Below are positions 27,420 through 35,829 of a DNA stretch of 64,000 bases, piece by piece (positions within the stretch are counted from its first letter, which is position 1; each line of letters begins with the position of its first letter). A program made the translations under genes and the position numbers. The DNA is from an uncultured Shewanella sp. (GTDB lineage: Bacteria > Pseudomonadota > Gammaproteobacteria > Enterobacterales > Shewanellaceae). The notes below the pieces were generated by a model. The model saw only the letters and a list, made by a program, of their open reading frames with translations. It did not search any database and was not told where the DNA came from. The stretch lies in contig NZ_CANMWS010000024.1 of NCBI RefSeq assembly GCF_947501665.1, forward strand, positions 1 to 64,000, in the 5' to 3' direction.

Positions 27420-29105
27420 ATGCACTCGTTCGAGACTTTGAAGGAACAACTTACCAACCTTAACCCTGCGACTCGCAAGGCGCTTTCTTCTAAGGCTGCA
27501 CTGCGGCCTGTATCCACCATAGGGGCTGGCTCAAGGGAGACTGAGGCTGAGTTTGAGGAGACTCTGACGCTTCCCGGTGAGCATGCGCATACTCGATGGC
27601 TGGTCGACGATGACCTTGAGGCTGATGATTTTCTCGATGCATTCCACTGCGCTCTGTCCGAACGGTGCGCTCGTGTGGCAGGTGCTAGTACGCCTAAGCG
27701 GATCGTGATCGCAGGAGCTGGCCCAGCAGGACTGACCACAGCAATCGAATGCGCCATGCGTGGCCATAACGTGACGGTTTTAGAGAAACACGGGCGTCCG
27801 ATACGTTCGCGTATTGTGGGCATCTTTCGTCACGAGGAACGCTACCTTTCCTCCTTAGGCGCGCCCCGCTCTCTTCGTAGTGAGATCGCACCCTCGTATG
27901 CAGACAAGAGCACCATCTGGCTCTTTGATCTGATCTTCTTTCTACGCGTGGTGGCCCTGAAGCTTGGCGTTGTCTTGTACGAACATTGTGATGCGGTGGC
28001 CGAGGATGGTAAGTTGTTTGCTCGGTATCACCCCAACCCAAACCCTCTTACGAGCTCGTGCATGACGAGGCGTGCTGGTGTTGAACTCGTGGAGGTTGCT
28101 GACGAGATCTCATTGCCTTTTGATGTCGTGGTTGATGCTTCTGGAGGCCATAGTTCTATTCGAGAAGCTCTGGCGGGGAAAGAGTCTATTTGCGGCCTGC
28201 GAAGACTGGTACAGGAGGTTCTGAGTCCCGATGATCTGTTGAGTTCTTATTTAGAGGGCTCGGAATCTGAGTTGCATACGATTGACGATAAGATCCAAGA
28301 TTGTCACAAAGACTGGAAAGAGTTCTTGACTCTAGCGTTGGCCGATGATTCAAGGGTCTTTGACGATCCGATTTGCATGGTCTGTAGCCTCGATCGTGCG
28401 ATATTCACATTCGATCGTCTCCCTGACCTTTATTCTAATAATATGGTCCCTCCTGATTGGGTTTGGATACCGGAGTCTCGTGGAGATATGTTGGATCCAC
28501 AGAACTGGCATGGCTTGGATCGAAGTAGCATTCGCAGAGTCCATCTCGAAGGGATGTTTCCGCGCGAAGCCAGCACACTAGTGGGGTCCGCTTGGTCAAT
28601 CGCGGAGCGTTTGCTCGGCGCTATGGGGGTGGACTCCAAACTTGATAAGGAGAAAGTGGGGCGTTTTTTGGAGGAGGAGAACTCGTTCCCCTCGGCCGCA
28701 CAAAATACGGCCAGTTTCTTTCATAGTTACCTCACCGGTGTCCGATCCGGGCGCACGTCTGGGAGATACGGTGAAGGTGAGTATTTCATCGTTGGCGATG
28801 CAGCGCAGTCGGCTTGGTTTCGCTTTGGCATTGGTGTTCACGACGCATGTTGGACTGGTGCCGCCGTGGCGCGCTACCTTCGGGCAAGCAATATAGATGA
28901 GCGACAGCGCCTAATTAGGGAAACCGAACGCCGTATGGATCGCCGGAAAGTGCAGGTTCTCTTTTCAATGTTTCAAACTGAAGGCCTTCTATCTCAGCAT
29001 CCAGTTATGAGAAGGGTGCTTGATGGTTCTCGAGGTGAAGCGTCGTTGCATCATTATGACGGCTGGCAACGCCGACCGAAGCCGGTTTCTAAAGTGGGTG
29101 GGTGA
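27420..29105 (+). CDS. FAD-dependent monooxygenase resembling MICAL catalytic domains
   Basis: 561 residues. After about 95 residues without a recognisable domain, a Rossmann FAD site (VIAGAGPAGLTTAIECAMRG) starts near residue 97. SLGAPRS followed by FFLRVVALKLGVVLYEH parallels the MICAL block LGAKKFYG ... QLILLKVALILGIEI. DASGGHSS lies near residue 238 and the second flavin motif FIVGDAAQSAWFRFGIGVHD near 457. The p-hydroxybenzoate-hydroxylase fold is secure; the MICAL-like placement is by motif comparison only. Base composition is visibly richer in G+C than its neighbours, and it is bracketed by RAYT leader copies, suggesting transfer. No partner genes are adjacent, so the substrate is unknown. 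Confidence 0.7.
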   Translation: MHSFETLKEQLTNLNPATRKALSSKAALRPVSTIGAGSRETEAEFEETLTLPGEHAHTRWLVDDDLEADDFLDAFHCALSERCARVAGASTPKRIVIAGAGPAGLTTAIECAMRGHNVTVLEKHGRPIRSRIVGIFRHEERYLSSLGAPRSLRSEIAPSYADKSTIWLFDLIFFLRVVALKLGVVLYEHCDAVAEDGKLFARYHPNPNPLTSSCMTRRAGVELVEVADEISLPFDVVVDASGGHSSIREALAGKESICGLRRLVQEVLSPDDLLSSYLEGSESELHTIDDKIQDCHKDWKEFLTLALADDSRVFDDPICMVCSLDRAIFTFDRLPDLYSNNMVPPDWVWIPESRGDMLDPQNWHGLDRSSIRRVHLEGMFPREASTLVGSAWSIAERLLGAMGVDSKLDKEKVGRFLEEENSFPSAAQNTASFFHSYLTGVRSGRTSGRYGEGEYFIVGDAAQSAWFRFGIGVHDACWTGAAVARYLRASNIDERQRLIRETERRMDRRKVQVLFSMFQTEGLLSQHPVMRRVLDGSRGEASLHHYDGWQRRPKPVSKVGG

Positions 29106-29157
29106 GACAGCGATAAAGCGTACGGTGGGCGTTAGCTTGAGCAGAGGGAAAAAGAAT

Positions 29158-29246
29158 AACTAAGAGTCCCTTAATTATTTTCCTCGTTTGTCGTTGTAAA
29201 TTAGGCTTTGAGTCGTTGGTAAGTCATCGGTGGGTGGGTTTATGCC
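29158..29246 (+). mobile_element. Relic of a RAYT leader
   Basis: TTAGGCTTTGAGTCGTTGG and AGTCATCGGTGGG, ending at an ATGCCAA, copy the leader of the transposase at 25553-25635 with scattered differences. After ATGCCAA the homology stops and no transposase frame follows. With the intact copy it forms an imperfect direct repeat of about 88 bp enclosing the transposase and the flavoprotein gene. Confidence 0.75.
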
Positions 29247-29382
29247 AAAGAACAATCAAGACATATATGTCTTGATAAGTTTTGTTTCATCGATATCAGA
29301 TAGGGTTGTTGAGCATATGCAAAATACAGAGCTTATGCGTCATTAAGATAAGGGATTGATTTGAACAATAGGATTAGACTTT

Positions 29383-29503
29383 GAACGATAATTGTTTTAT
29401 AACAATGCTTTATAAGTATACTCTAGCTTAATGATGCGTTTTAAAAAACTGTTTTAAAAATTGGCAGTCTAGAATATTATCCTGCTGCTGTTGAATAAGC
29501 TGT
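29383..29503 (+). repeat. Imperfect direct repeat, copy A (leader of 29513 gene)
   Basis: About 115 bp matched by copy B at 30489-30601. The last 28 bp (from ATTATCCTGCTG to AATAAGCTGT) are identical, the rest about 70-75% by eye. Both copies sit immediately before small genes, so the repeat may carry a shared promoter/leader or be a recombination boundary. Confidence 0.75.
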
Positions 29504-29512
29504 GATACGAAG

Positions 29513-29899
29513 ATGGAGTTTCAGTTGAATCAAATTGAAGTAGATATATTGAAATGGCTTGCCAAAGAGTACCCAGAGTATGGGATCGAAAATATAATTC
29601 AACAACTTCAAGTAATAGAACGAGAAGATACTGGCGTAGGGCTTATAATATCCTTTAAGCTGAATGTACGTTTGAAGGCTCAAGGGGAAAATCTTGATAC
29701 TTGTGCTTACCATCTAATTGGCCCACTAATAAAATCAACTGACTTAAGTGATGGAGCTGAAACGCATGTCACTATTGAGAATAATATGATTGATAGCATA
29801 GAAATGTTGTCGAGGGGGAGCGGTTCTCCGGCCAATATACATTTCTATGAATTAGTAGATGAAGATGTCAATTTTGTAGATGACACTTCTAGCGTGTAA
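29513..29899 (+). CDS. Small acidic cytoplasmic protein, unknown
   Basis: 128 residues, no signal peptide or membrane segment. Acidic, with a predicted helix first (VDILKWLAKEYPEYGIENII) then beta-strands (GLIISFKLNVRLKAQGENLD). The composition and size resemble polymorphic-toxin immunity proteins or small REase-adjacent orphans, but no family is recognised and no toxin is nearby. ATG follows the direct repeat by nine bases; no clear ribosome-binding site. Confidence 0.6.
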   Translation: MEFQLNQIEVDILKWLAKEYPEYGIENIIQQLQVIEREDTGVGLIISFKLNVRLKAQGENLDTCAYHLIGPLIKSTDLSDGAETHVTIENNMIDSIEMLSRGSGSPANIHFYELVDEDVNFVDDTSSV

Positions 29900-29966
29900 C
29901 ACATTTAGGTAGCTTGCTTCTTCTTATCGACAAGCCGCGGTTGCTAAAAGCGTTAATGAGGTTAAA

Positions 29967-30464
29967 GTGATATTTCTACGCATATTTCAGATTTTGATTT
30001 TTTTCTGTATTCCGTTTATGGCTGCTTCTATAGAGCTGAGTAATGAGGAGTCGAAAATACAAAAAGAAGCGTTACGCCAATATTTAGAAAGTCAATTATC
30101 AGATCAAGATGTATGTTCTTTTGCTCCTGCTATCAATAAACTGGAACCTAAAGAAGCCGTTGAGCATGCTCAACGTGATTATGATAAAAGTGACATTTAT
30201 TTTTATAGTGTTGCCGATGATTTTGCACCTAGTCGTCCAGGCTTTGAGTTTGAGTTTTCTAGGTGCGTTATTTTTGATGCTAAATGGAAGTCCATTAATG
30301 TCGGTGGAGATGCCATTGTGTGCAAAGAACAATCCTTACTCAGCCAAAAGGCCATTAAGTATGTGGCGTTATTCAACCAAGAAATGACAAGGTTAGTCAG
30401 GAAAGATCCAAAGTCTTACCCTTGCCGTGATTCAATAAATCCCACTAATAAGTCTCTATATTAA
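29967..30464 (+). CDS. Secreted hypothetical protein
   Basis: 165 residues from a GTG start with AATGAGGT five bases upstream. The first 20 residues (FLRIFQILIFFCIPFMAA) are a signal peptide; the mature protein has Cys residues around CSFAPAIN, SRCVIF, IVCKEQ and YPCRDS, enough for two disulphides in the periplasm. Family unknown. It lies between the two direct-repeat copies with the 29513 gene, so the pair could be one acquired unit. Confidence 0.65.
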   Translation: MIFLRIFQILIFFCIPFMAASIELSNEESKIQKEALRQYLESQLSDQDVCSFAPAINKLEPKEAVEHAQRDYDKSDIYFYSVADDFAPSRPGFEFEFSRCVIFDAKWKSINVGGDAIVCKEQSLLSQKAIKYVALFNQEMTRLVRKDPKSYPCRDSINPTNKSLY

Positions 30465-30488
30465 GGTTTAATAATGGCACACTCATTG

Positions 30489-30601
30489 TTAACGATAACT
30501 ATTTCACAACAATGATTTAGCAGTGTACTTTAGCTTAATTATTTGTTTTAAAAAAGAGTCAGTAGCCTAGATGATTATCCTGCTGCTGTTGAATAAGCTG
30601 T
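30489..30601 (+). repeat. Imperfect direct repeat, copy B
   Basis: Partner of copy A at 29383-29503; the final 28 bp (30574-30601) are identical. Precedes the broken gene at 30625 by 23 bp. Confidence 0.75.
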
Positions 30602-30624
30602 TATGTGAATAGAGAATTTCCCCA

Positions 30625-30872
30625 ATGAATGATCCACTTGAAATCAATTATAATCCAGCAGGGAAAAAAGAAGTTTTATTTATCGTAGCAGGTGTTATTA
30701 CTATCTTCCTCTTTATTTACTTAGAGTACTTGTGTTTTTTAAATAAAGATGATTGGTTTCAAAGTTAGGGGGCTTTATTGGTTGTTTTAGGCGCAATATG
30801 CTAATTAAAATACATAGAAAAGTTATTGCACCAGATAAAGGAATTATTGGAGATGGCCTTAACTGTAAGTAA
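30625..30872 (+). pseudogene. Broken gene for a small two-helix membrane protein (STM3941-like?)
   Basis: An intact 47-codon frame (30625-30768) gives EINYNPAGKKEVLFIVAGV and one hydrophobic segment, then TAG. Reading through the TAG continues with a second hydrophobic stretch (GALLVVLGAIC), then TAA; a shifted frame from about 30801 continues LIKIHRKVIAPDKGIIGDG to a TAA at 30870. Together these read as one small protein (about 80 residues, two TM helices, basic tail) broken by a stop and a frameshift. The layout recalls the STM3941 family, but that is tentative. The first 47 codons could still be made. Confidence 0.5.
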
Positions 30873-31135
30873 AAATTAGCTATGTACTCAGGTTTCAATA
30901 GGCTTTATGCGGAACCATTATCTGGGGATATGGCGGTTTAATAAAATTCACATAACAAAAGACTATGGCGTTAATAGGCCATTTTATTCTCTTGGTGCTT
31001 TCTACAAAATACCACCTCTTAGCCTTGAATTTAACATCGCAACTCTCTTCACTATGCAGGTAATACTGGGCTAACAAAAAATGCGCTAGATTGTTTACCT
31101 TAGATGAATTAGCTTTGGGGATATCCCTTAAGTAA
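30873..31135. other. Intergenic stretch, no feature supported
   Basis: 263 bp with short frames only. A reverse-strand frame here has no family resemblance and no ribosome-binding site. Confidence 0.5.
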
Positions 31136-32182
31136 ATGAGAGGCAGCATAATATTGAGCATGAATAGTCAAATTAGACAGTCATGGACAACATCCAAAGC
31201 GGGGGCTATTTCTCGATTGAAGCTGGTAGAAGACACTCTGGTGTTATCCAAGGTAAAAGATGTTTGTGTGGCGGTTAAATCCGTTGGATTAAATTTTGCT
31301 GATATTTTTGCATTAACGGGCCTTTACAGTGCAACACCAACAGGGGCATTTACACCAGGCTTGGAGTTTGCAGGTGAAGTGGTGCATGTGGGTGAGGAAG
31401 GGTCCAGGTTTAAGGTTGGCAGTCGCGTCATGGGAGTCACACGATTTGGTGGCTATACCTCACATATTATTACCCATGATGATTATTTACAGGCTTTGCC
31501 AGACGGTTGGAGCTTTGAGCAAGGAGCCGCTTACTTAGTGCAAACGTTAACGGCGTACTATGCATTAAAGGAATTGGGGAATATTCAATCAGGGCAACAA
31601 ATACTCATTCATAGCGCTGCAGGTGGTGTTGGCCTACAAGCAATGAGGATGGCACGTGCCATGGACGCATACCCAATAGGTACTGTTAGGTCCAATCAAA
31701 AAGCGCATTTTTTAAAGGAGCAAGGGTTTGAATCGATTTTAGTCCGTGAAGCCAATTTTCAACAGCAATTGGCATCGCATCAATTGAGGTTTGATTTGGT
31801 ATTAGATGGCATCGGTGGCGCCGTTCAAAAGGCGAGCTTCAATGCATTGCACCCGATGGGCAGACTGATTGTCTTTGGCGCGGCAGAATTTACGCCTGGT
31901 CGAAATAGGCCCAAGTATTTACGAGCGGCGCTGCAGTATTTGATAAGGCCAAGATATGATGTGATGGATATGATAAGTGACAACCGTTCTGTAATGGCCT
32001 TTAACTTAATATGGCTTTGGGAGCATTTACCCCTTATGAAGTCACTTATCTTTGATATGGGGATGTTGGATATTCCACCGCCTCATGTTGGGCATGTTTT
32101 TCCTTTTAAACAAGCACATCAAGCCATTGACTGCCTTCGCTGTGGCCATACTCTTGGCAAAGTTGTCTTGGTGCGCGATTAA
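31136..32182 (+). CDS. MDR-superfamily NADPH:quinone oxidoreductase-like protein
   Basis: 348 residues. An N-terminal GroES-like domain (SVGLNFADIFALTGLY, GLEFAGEVVHVGEEG) is followed by a Rossmann domain with the NADPH motif HSAAGGVGLQAMRMARAM. The Zn-binding Cys/His set of alcohol dehydrogenases is absent, as in QOR/VAT-1-type enzymes, so a zinc-free reductase of quinones or enones is likely. ATG 31160 is an alternative start; neither has a strong ribosome-binding site. Alone in its transcription unit. Confidence 0.82.
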   Translation: MRGSIILSMNSQIRQSWTTSKAGAISRLKLVEDTLVLSKVKDVCVAVKSVGLNFADIFALTGLYSATPTGAFTPGLEFAGEVVHVGEEGSRFKVGSRVMGVTRFGGYTSHIITHDDYLQALPDGWSFEQGAAYLVQTLTAYYALKELGNIQSGQQILIHSAAGGVGLQAMRMARAMDAYPIGTVRSNQKAHFLKEQGFESILVREANFQQQLASHQLRFDLVLDGIGGAVQKASFNALHPMGRLIVFGAAEFTPGRNRPKYLRAALQYLIRPRYDVMDMISDNRSVMAFNLIWLWEHLPLMKSLIFDMGMLDIPPPHVGHVFPFKQAHQAIDCLRCGHTLGKVVLVRD

Positions 32183-32283
32183 GACTCTTATTCATTCCTT
32201 TTGCTTCACATCACTTAGGTATCAATACAGAAGAAGCCAAAATAAACATGGCTTCCATAACACTTAAAGCAATTCCCTTAGGT

Positions 32284-33159
32284 TTAAGAGACGCGTGTAC
32301 GGGCTTCAAAACGGTTTAATATCAGTGTGAAAAGTGCGCCTGTGATAAACATAAGTAATGAATAACACGTCGCGGCAATGGCCATTTGGGTGTTTTGCAG
32401 TAATGTCAGGGCAATGACTATCGCTAAGGTACCATTTTGAAAGCCTATTTCAATGGCAATTGATTTTTGCTGAGCAAAATTGAGCTTAGCCGCGCTTGCT
32501 AGACTCAAGCCTAAAACCATACTGATAATATTCAGTAAAAGGCTTGCAATGCCCATTTGAGCAAAGTAATTGCCCATGAAGTCAATATTCTTTGCCACTA
32601 TACCCACCACGATTAATAACAAGAACACAATAGAGAATATTTTCACATAACGTTCTGCAGCCATCGCAAAGTGAGGCTTAAAGCGGTGGATAATCATGCC
32701 TAAGCTAATGGGAATAACCGTAATCACAAGCAACTGAGCCATGGTTTTGAGTACAGGTAAATCAACTTTATCCCCACCACCTAATAATAAATCCATAAAC
32801 ATGAGTAAAATTAAAGGCAAAGTAAAAGGGGCGAGTAAACTCACGATTGATGTTAGGGTGACAGACAGGGCCACATCGCCTCTTGCAAGGTAGGTATACA
32901 GATTGGATGTGGTGCCGCCTGGACATAGGGCTAAAATAATCAACCCAATGGCCAGCGGCCCTTCAATATTCAAACTCAGAATAAGTAAATACGCAATCAA
33001 AGGTAGCATTAACATTTGCGCTAACACACCTAAAATAACGGCTTTGGGTTTAGCAATGATTAACTGAAAATCTCTCAGCTTTAAAGATAATCCCATGCCT
33101 AACATAATAATAAATAAAGCAGCAGGTAAGATAATTTTAATCAGTATATCAGCTTCCAT
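32284..33159 (-). CDS. Bile acid:sodium symporter family (BASS/SBF) protein
   Basis: 291 residues, about nine or ten hydrophobic segments. LALCPGGTTSNLYTYLARGD is the family signature around the sodium-site crossover helix; EIGFQNGTLAIVIAL is the second crossover. Bacterial members carry organic anions such as pantoate or bile acids with sodium; the substrate cannot be told from sequence. It converges with the oxidoreductase gene. Confidence 0.87.
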   Translation of the reverse strand: MEADILIKIILPAALFIIMLGMGLSLKLRDFQLIIAKPKAVILGVLAQMLMLPLIAYLLILSLNIEGPLAIGLIILALCPGGTTSNLYTYLARGDVALSVTLTSIVSLLAPFTLPLILLMFMDLLLGGGDKVDLPVLKTMAQLLVITVIPISLGMIIHRFKPHFAMAAERYVKIFSIVFLLLIVVGIVAKNIDFMGNYFAQMGIASLLLNIISMVLGLSLASAAKLNFAQQKSIAIEIGFQNGTLAIVIALTLLQNTQMAIAATCYSLLMFITGALFTLILNRFEARTRVS

Positions 33160-33340
33160 GATTCTCTCTTTTTTATCGTTATTGTTGTTATCGTTACTGT
33201 TATTTATCTTATACTAAAGGACGTTAAAGTACATATTATGAGGTTATAGAGGGCGAGTTGGTGGGGGAGTGAAAGAGAGTTAATCATGTGTTGACAGGGT
33301 TTAGGCCTATTAATGAGTGAACTGCTCCTCATATGTTAAA

Positions 33341-34921
33341 TTAATCAATAATATTATATTTTGTTTTAGCCGCTTGCCAGTTTTCTTTGGTGATGCCGGA
33401 TGTGATGATGCTTGAAAATATTTTTGCCGATGGGCGAGCTGTGCGGTGAAAATTTTGCTTGTAGTCTACACTGATTAGCCCAAACCTAGCATCAAAACCG
33501 CTCGCCCATTCAAAATTATCTGTTAATGCCCAATGAAAATATCCTCGTACGTCGAGACCATCTTCTTGTATCGCAAGCCCCAATTCACGTAGATGTGTCC
33601 ATAATAATGCTTGTCTGAGTTTATCGTCATCGGCATGATCGGCGACGCCATTTTCGAGTACATAAATAGGCAGTTGGCCATAACGTTTTGCGATATGTTG
33701 TAGGCTTGTTCGAAAACCAAGCGGGTAGAGGCACCAGCCTATGTCATTGACTTCTTCTTGCGTATCGTTTGGATCATTTTCAAGTACTTCATAGTGAGTG
33801 GGAGTCAATAGGTGACTTTTAATATAAAAACGACCGTAATAATTCACTCCGATATAGTCTATTGTGTGTTGTGCTTCTGGTATGGCTATTTTTAGCTTGG
33901 TTCCTGTGACTTTGAGAATGCCGCTATGTATGGCGTCCATCCAATCCCAAATAAAGCTCTGTTCAATTTTAGCGGCTGTGATCCGATCCAGAGGATTATG
34001 ATTATGATAAGGCTCAAAGAGTCGAATATGTTTGGTATAACCGACTTGAATGTCTCGGTTATGGGCTTTAGCATGTTTTTTCAATAAGCGGTAGCACAAG
34101 GCGTGGGCACGGACTAAGGTCGCAATAATATAGCCTGTTTGTTTCATGTCGGTTCTTTTTTCATTGGGTGGAAAGCGTCCGTCCATATACCCTAAATAAA
34201 CATAAGTTGTGGGTTCATTTAATGTGCACCAAAAATCAATTTGTGAGCCAAAATGTGTGATTAATGTGCTGACATATATTTCAAAATGGTGAAGGGCATC
34301 ATTCCGTTCCCAGCCTCGCTTTCCTTGTGCATCGGCTTCCCAAAACCACAGAGGGGATGAAAAGTGAAATATGGTTGCACAAGGCTTAAGATGATTACTT
34401 TTCATTGAATCTAGTATTTTTTGATAGAAATCGATGCCTTTTTGGCAAGGGGAATGCATTCCTGATTTTGGAAAGAGCCGAGCCCAGCAAAATGAGAAAC
34501 GAAAGGCGTTGTGTCCCATTTGGGCAGCAGCTTGAAGATCGTCTTCATATCGCTCGTCAAAGTTAGCGGTTTTTCGAATAATATGTTCAGGAAACTGCGC
34601 AATGCCTTCAACATAAGCCGCTTCTTCTTTGTCTTTGTTAGGCGCGTTGTTCTGTTTTTCTGATAAAGATTTTATGATAAAAGCGGTCCAATCGGTATTT
34701 TGCAAATGTTCTATTTGTTGTGACGCTGTGGCAGAGCCCCAGAGAAAATACTTTGGAAAGGTGACATCCACATTGTTTTTTGAATGGGATAAGAACGCTG
34801 TTTCTCTGGTTTTACCTAATACAGATAAAATCAATAAAATAGCTATGGGTAGAACGACTAAAATAATGCTTGCAAGAATGAGTAACAATAAAGTCACCTT
34901 GTCGAATATTTTGCCAATCAC
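33341..34921 (-). CDS. Glycoside hydrolase family 1 enzyme with N-terminal membrane anchor
   Basis: 526 residues. A hydrophobic segment at about residues 8-35 would anchor it in the inner membrane. The GH1 barrel starts FPKYFLWGSATASQQIEHLQ; the acid/base Glu is in WCTLNEPTTY and the nucleophile Glu in IYVLENGVAD. ALTDNFEWASGFDARFGLIS is a further GH1 block. Most bacterial GH1 enzymes lack an anchor and start with FLWG; anchored members include SFR2-like galactosyltransferases, but assignment beyond GH1 is not possible. The GTG start has AAGGAG directly overlapping, so the true start may differ. Confidence 0.88.
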   Translation of the reverse strand: MIGKIFDKVTLLLLILASIILVVLPIAILLILSVLGKTRETAFLSHSKNNVDVTFPKYFLWGSATASQQIEHLQNTDWTAFIIKSLSEKQNNAPNKDKEEAAYVEGIAQFPEHIIRKTANFDERYEDDLQAAAQMGHNAFRFSFCWARLFPKSGMHSPCQKGIDFYQKILDSMKSNHLKPCATIFHFSSPLWFWEADAQGKRGWERNDALHHFEIYVSTLITHFGSQIDFWCTLNEPTTYVYLGYMDGRFPPNEKRTDMKQTGYIIATLVRAHALCYRLLKKHAKAHNRDIQVGYTKHIRLFEPYHNHNPLDRITAAKIEQSFIWDWMDAIHSGILKVTGTKLKIAIPEAQHTIDYIGVNYYGRFYIKSHLLTPTHYEVLENDPNDTQEEVNDIGWCLYPLGFRTSLQHIAKRYGQLPIYVLENGVADHADDDKLRQALLWTHLRELGLAIQEDGLDVRGYFHWALTDNFEWASGFDARFGLISVDYKQNFHRTARPSAKIFSSIITSGITKENWQAAKTKYNIID

Positions 34922-35104
34922 TCCTTATTGTGGCTTATTATTCAGGAGATGACAAAAAGCATAAATAAGCAGCATTGCTTTAACAAGGTTGACTTGTTTT
35001 TAAGTCGCCAATTTCATTGGATCAACTATATTAAAAAAGGATGTGCTTTTTGACTTAATGAAACGAAAGGCATGATAAATAAGCTATAACAAGGAAATGT
35101 TCAA

Positions 35105-35473
35105 ATGAATCTATCAACTAAGTGTCTTTATCTGATTTTGAGTATGTGTATCAGTGCGGGTGTTGTTGCTGCGGATAATAGTATGAGTGAAAACGACACG
35201 CAGACAAGTGCTGATCATACCGCCGAAGAGGGCCAACATCAAACCCATTATGATGATTCCGGTAAAGAAGGGACGCATACGGCTAAACATGAAGATGCCC
35301 ATGAAAAAGCCCATGTTCATGATCATGATGGGGATCTTACTGCAGCCAATGATCATGCTGATAAATATCAAACAACAGATGGTGACTCATCTCACGCTAA
35401 TGCTCATGCCCATCATCATGATGACGATGGCAGTCAGGCCGATTCACATGCTCATCACTATTATCAACACTAA
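35105..35473 (+). CDS. Secreted histidine-rich protein
   Basis: 122 residues. A signal peptide (LYLILSMCISAGVVAAD) is followed by a sequence made of His, Asp, Ala and Glu (KAHVHDHDGDL, AHAHHHDDDG, AHHYYQH). Such composition suggests a periplasmic nickel/zinc/copper-binding or buffering protein. No domain beyond low complexity. AAGGAAATG upstream supports the ATG. Stands alone between the glycosidase and a MITE-like element. Confidence 0.75.
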   Translation: MNLSTKCLYLILSMCISAGVVAADNSMSENDTQTSADHTAEEGQHQTHYDDSGKEGTHTAKHEDAHEKAHVHDHDGDLTAANDHADKYQTTDGDSSHANAHAHHHDDDGSQADSHAHHYYQH

Positions 35474-35531
35474 CCCCGTGAGACATGGTGATGAACATGG
35501 AGGCGATAGCTTGAGCAGTTACTGGGTTACA

Positions 35532-35773
35532 GTATTTAACCTGAATTCGGGATGATGGGTGTCAAAGAAAATTGGTAACCCATTTAAAGTCAATAGGTTA
35601 AAATAAATCCCGTTATTCTTTATTGTTTAATTTGGCTAAATACTGCTATTTTTGTCTATATCAAGGCGGGATGTCGTGTCTAATAGCGGGCTATTAGTAG
35701 AAAACACAACATAGATAGGGGCAAAAATAGCGCTATTAAGCGGCGCTGCTTATCCCGAGTTCAGGTTATTTAC
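35532..35773. mobile_element. MITE-like element with 22-bp terminal inverted repeats
   Basis: About 242 bp. The left end GTATTTAACCTGAATTCGGG is inverted at the right end (ATCCCGAGTTCAGGTTATTT), with two or three mismatches over 22 bp. A second inverted pair GCTATTTTTG / CAAAAATAGC lies inside. No open frame. Size and structure fit a non-autonomous miniature transposon; the transposase that would move it is not in the window. Confidence 0.75.
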
Positions 35774-35829
35774 TTTATCTTTGTGATCAGCTCGTTGATT
35801 TTTAAATGAGTCATTTTAAAGCCTGAGGT

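Noticed and set aside
27694..28041. Reverse-strand frames opposite the flavoprotein gene
   Set aside because: Sense frame has clear FAD motifs; opposite frames are Arg/Ser-rich shadows of GC-richer coding DNA.
29383..30601. Integron attC sites around gene cassettes
   Set aside because: A GTTGAAT matches the GTTRRRY core by chance, but no paired RYYYAAC with proper spacing and no integrase were found.
30895..31161. Reverse-strand 88-codon frame
   Set aside because: No recognisable family, no ribosome-binding site, and it runs into the start of the oxidoreductase gene.
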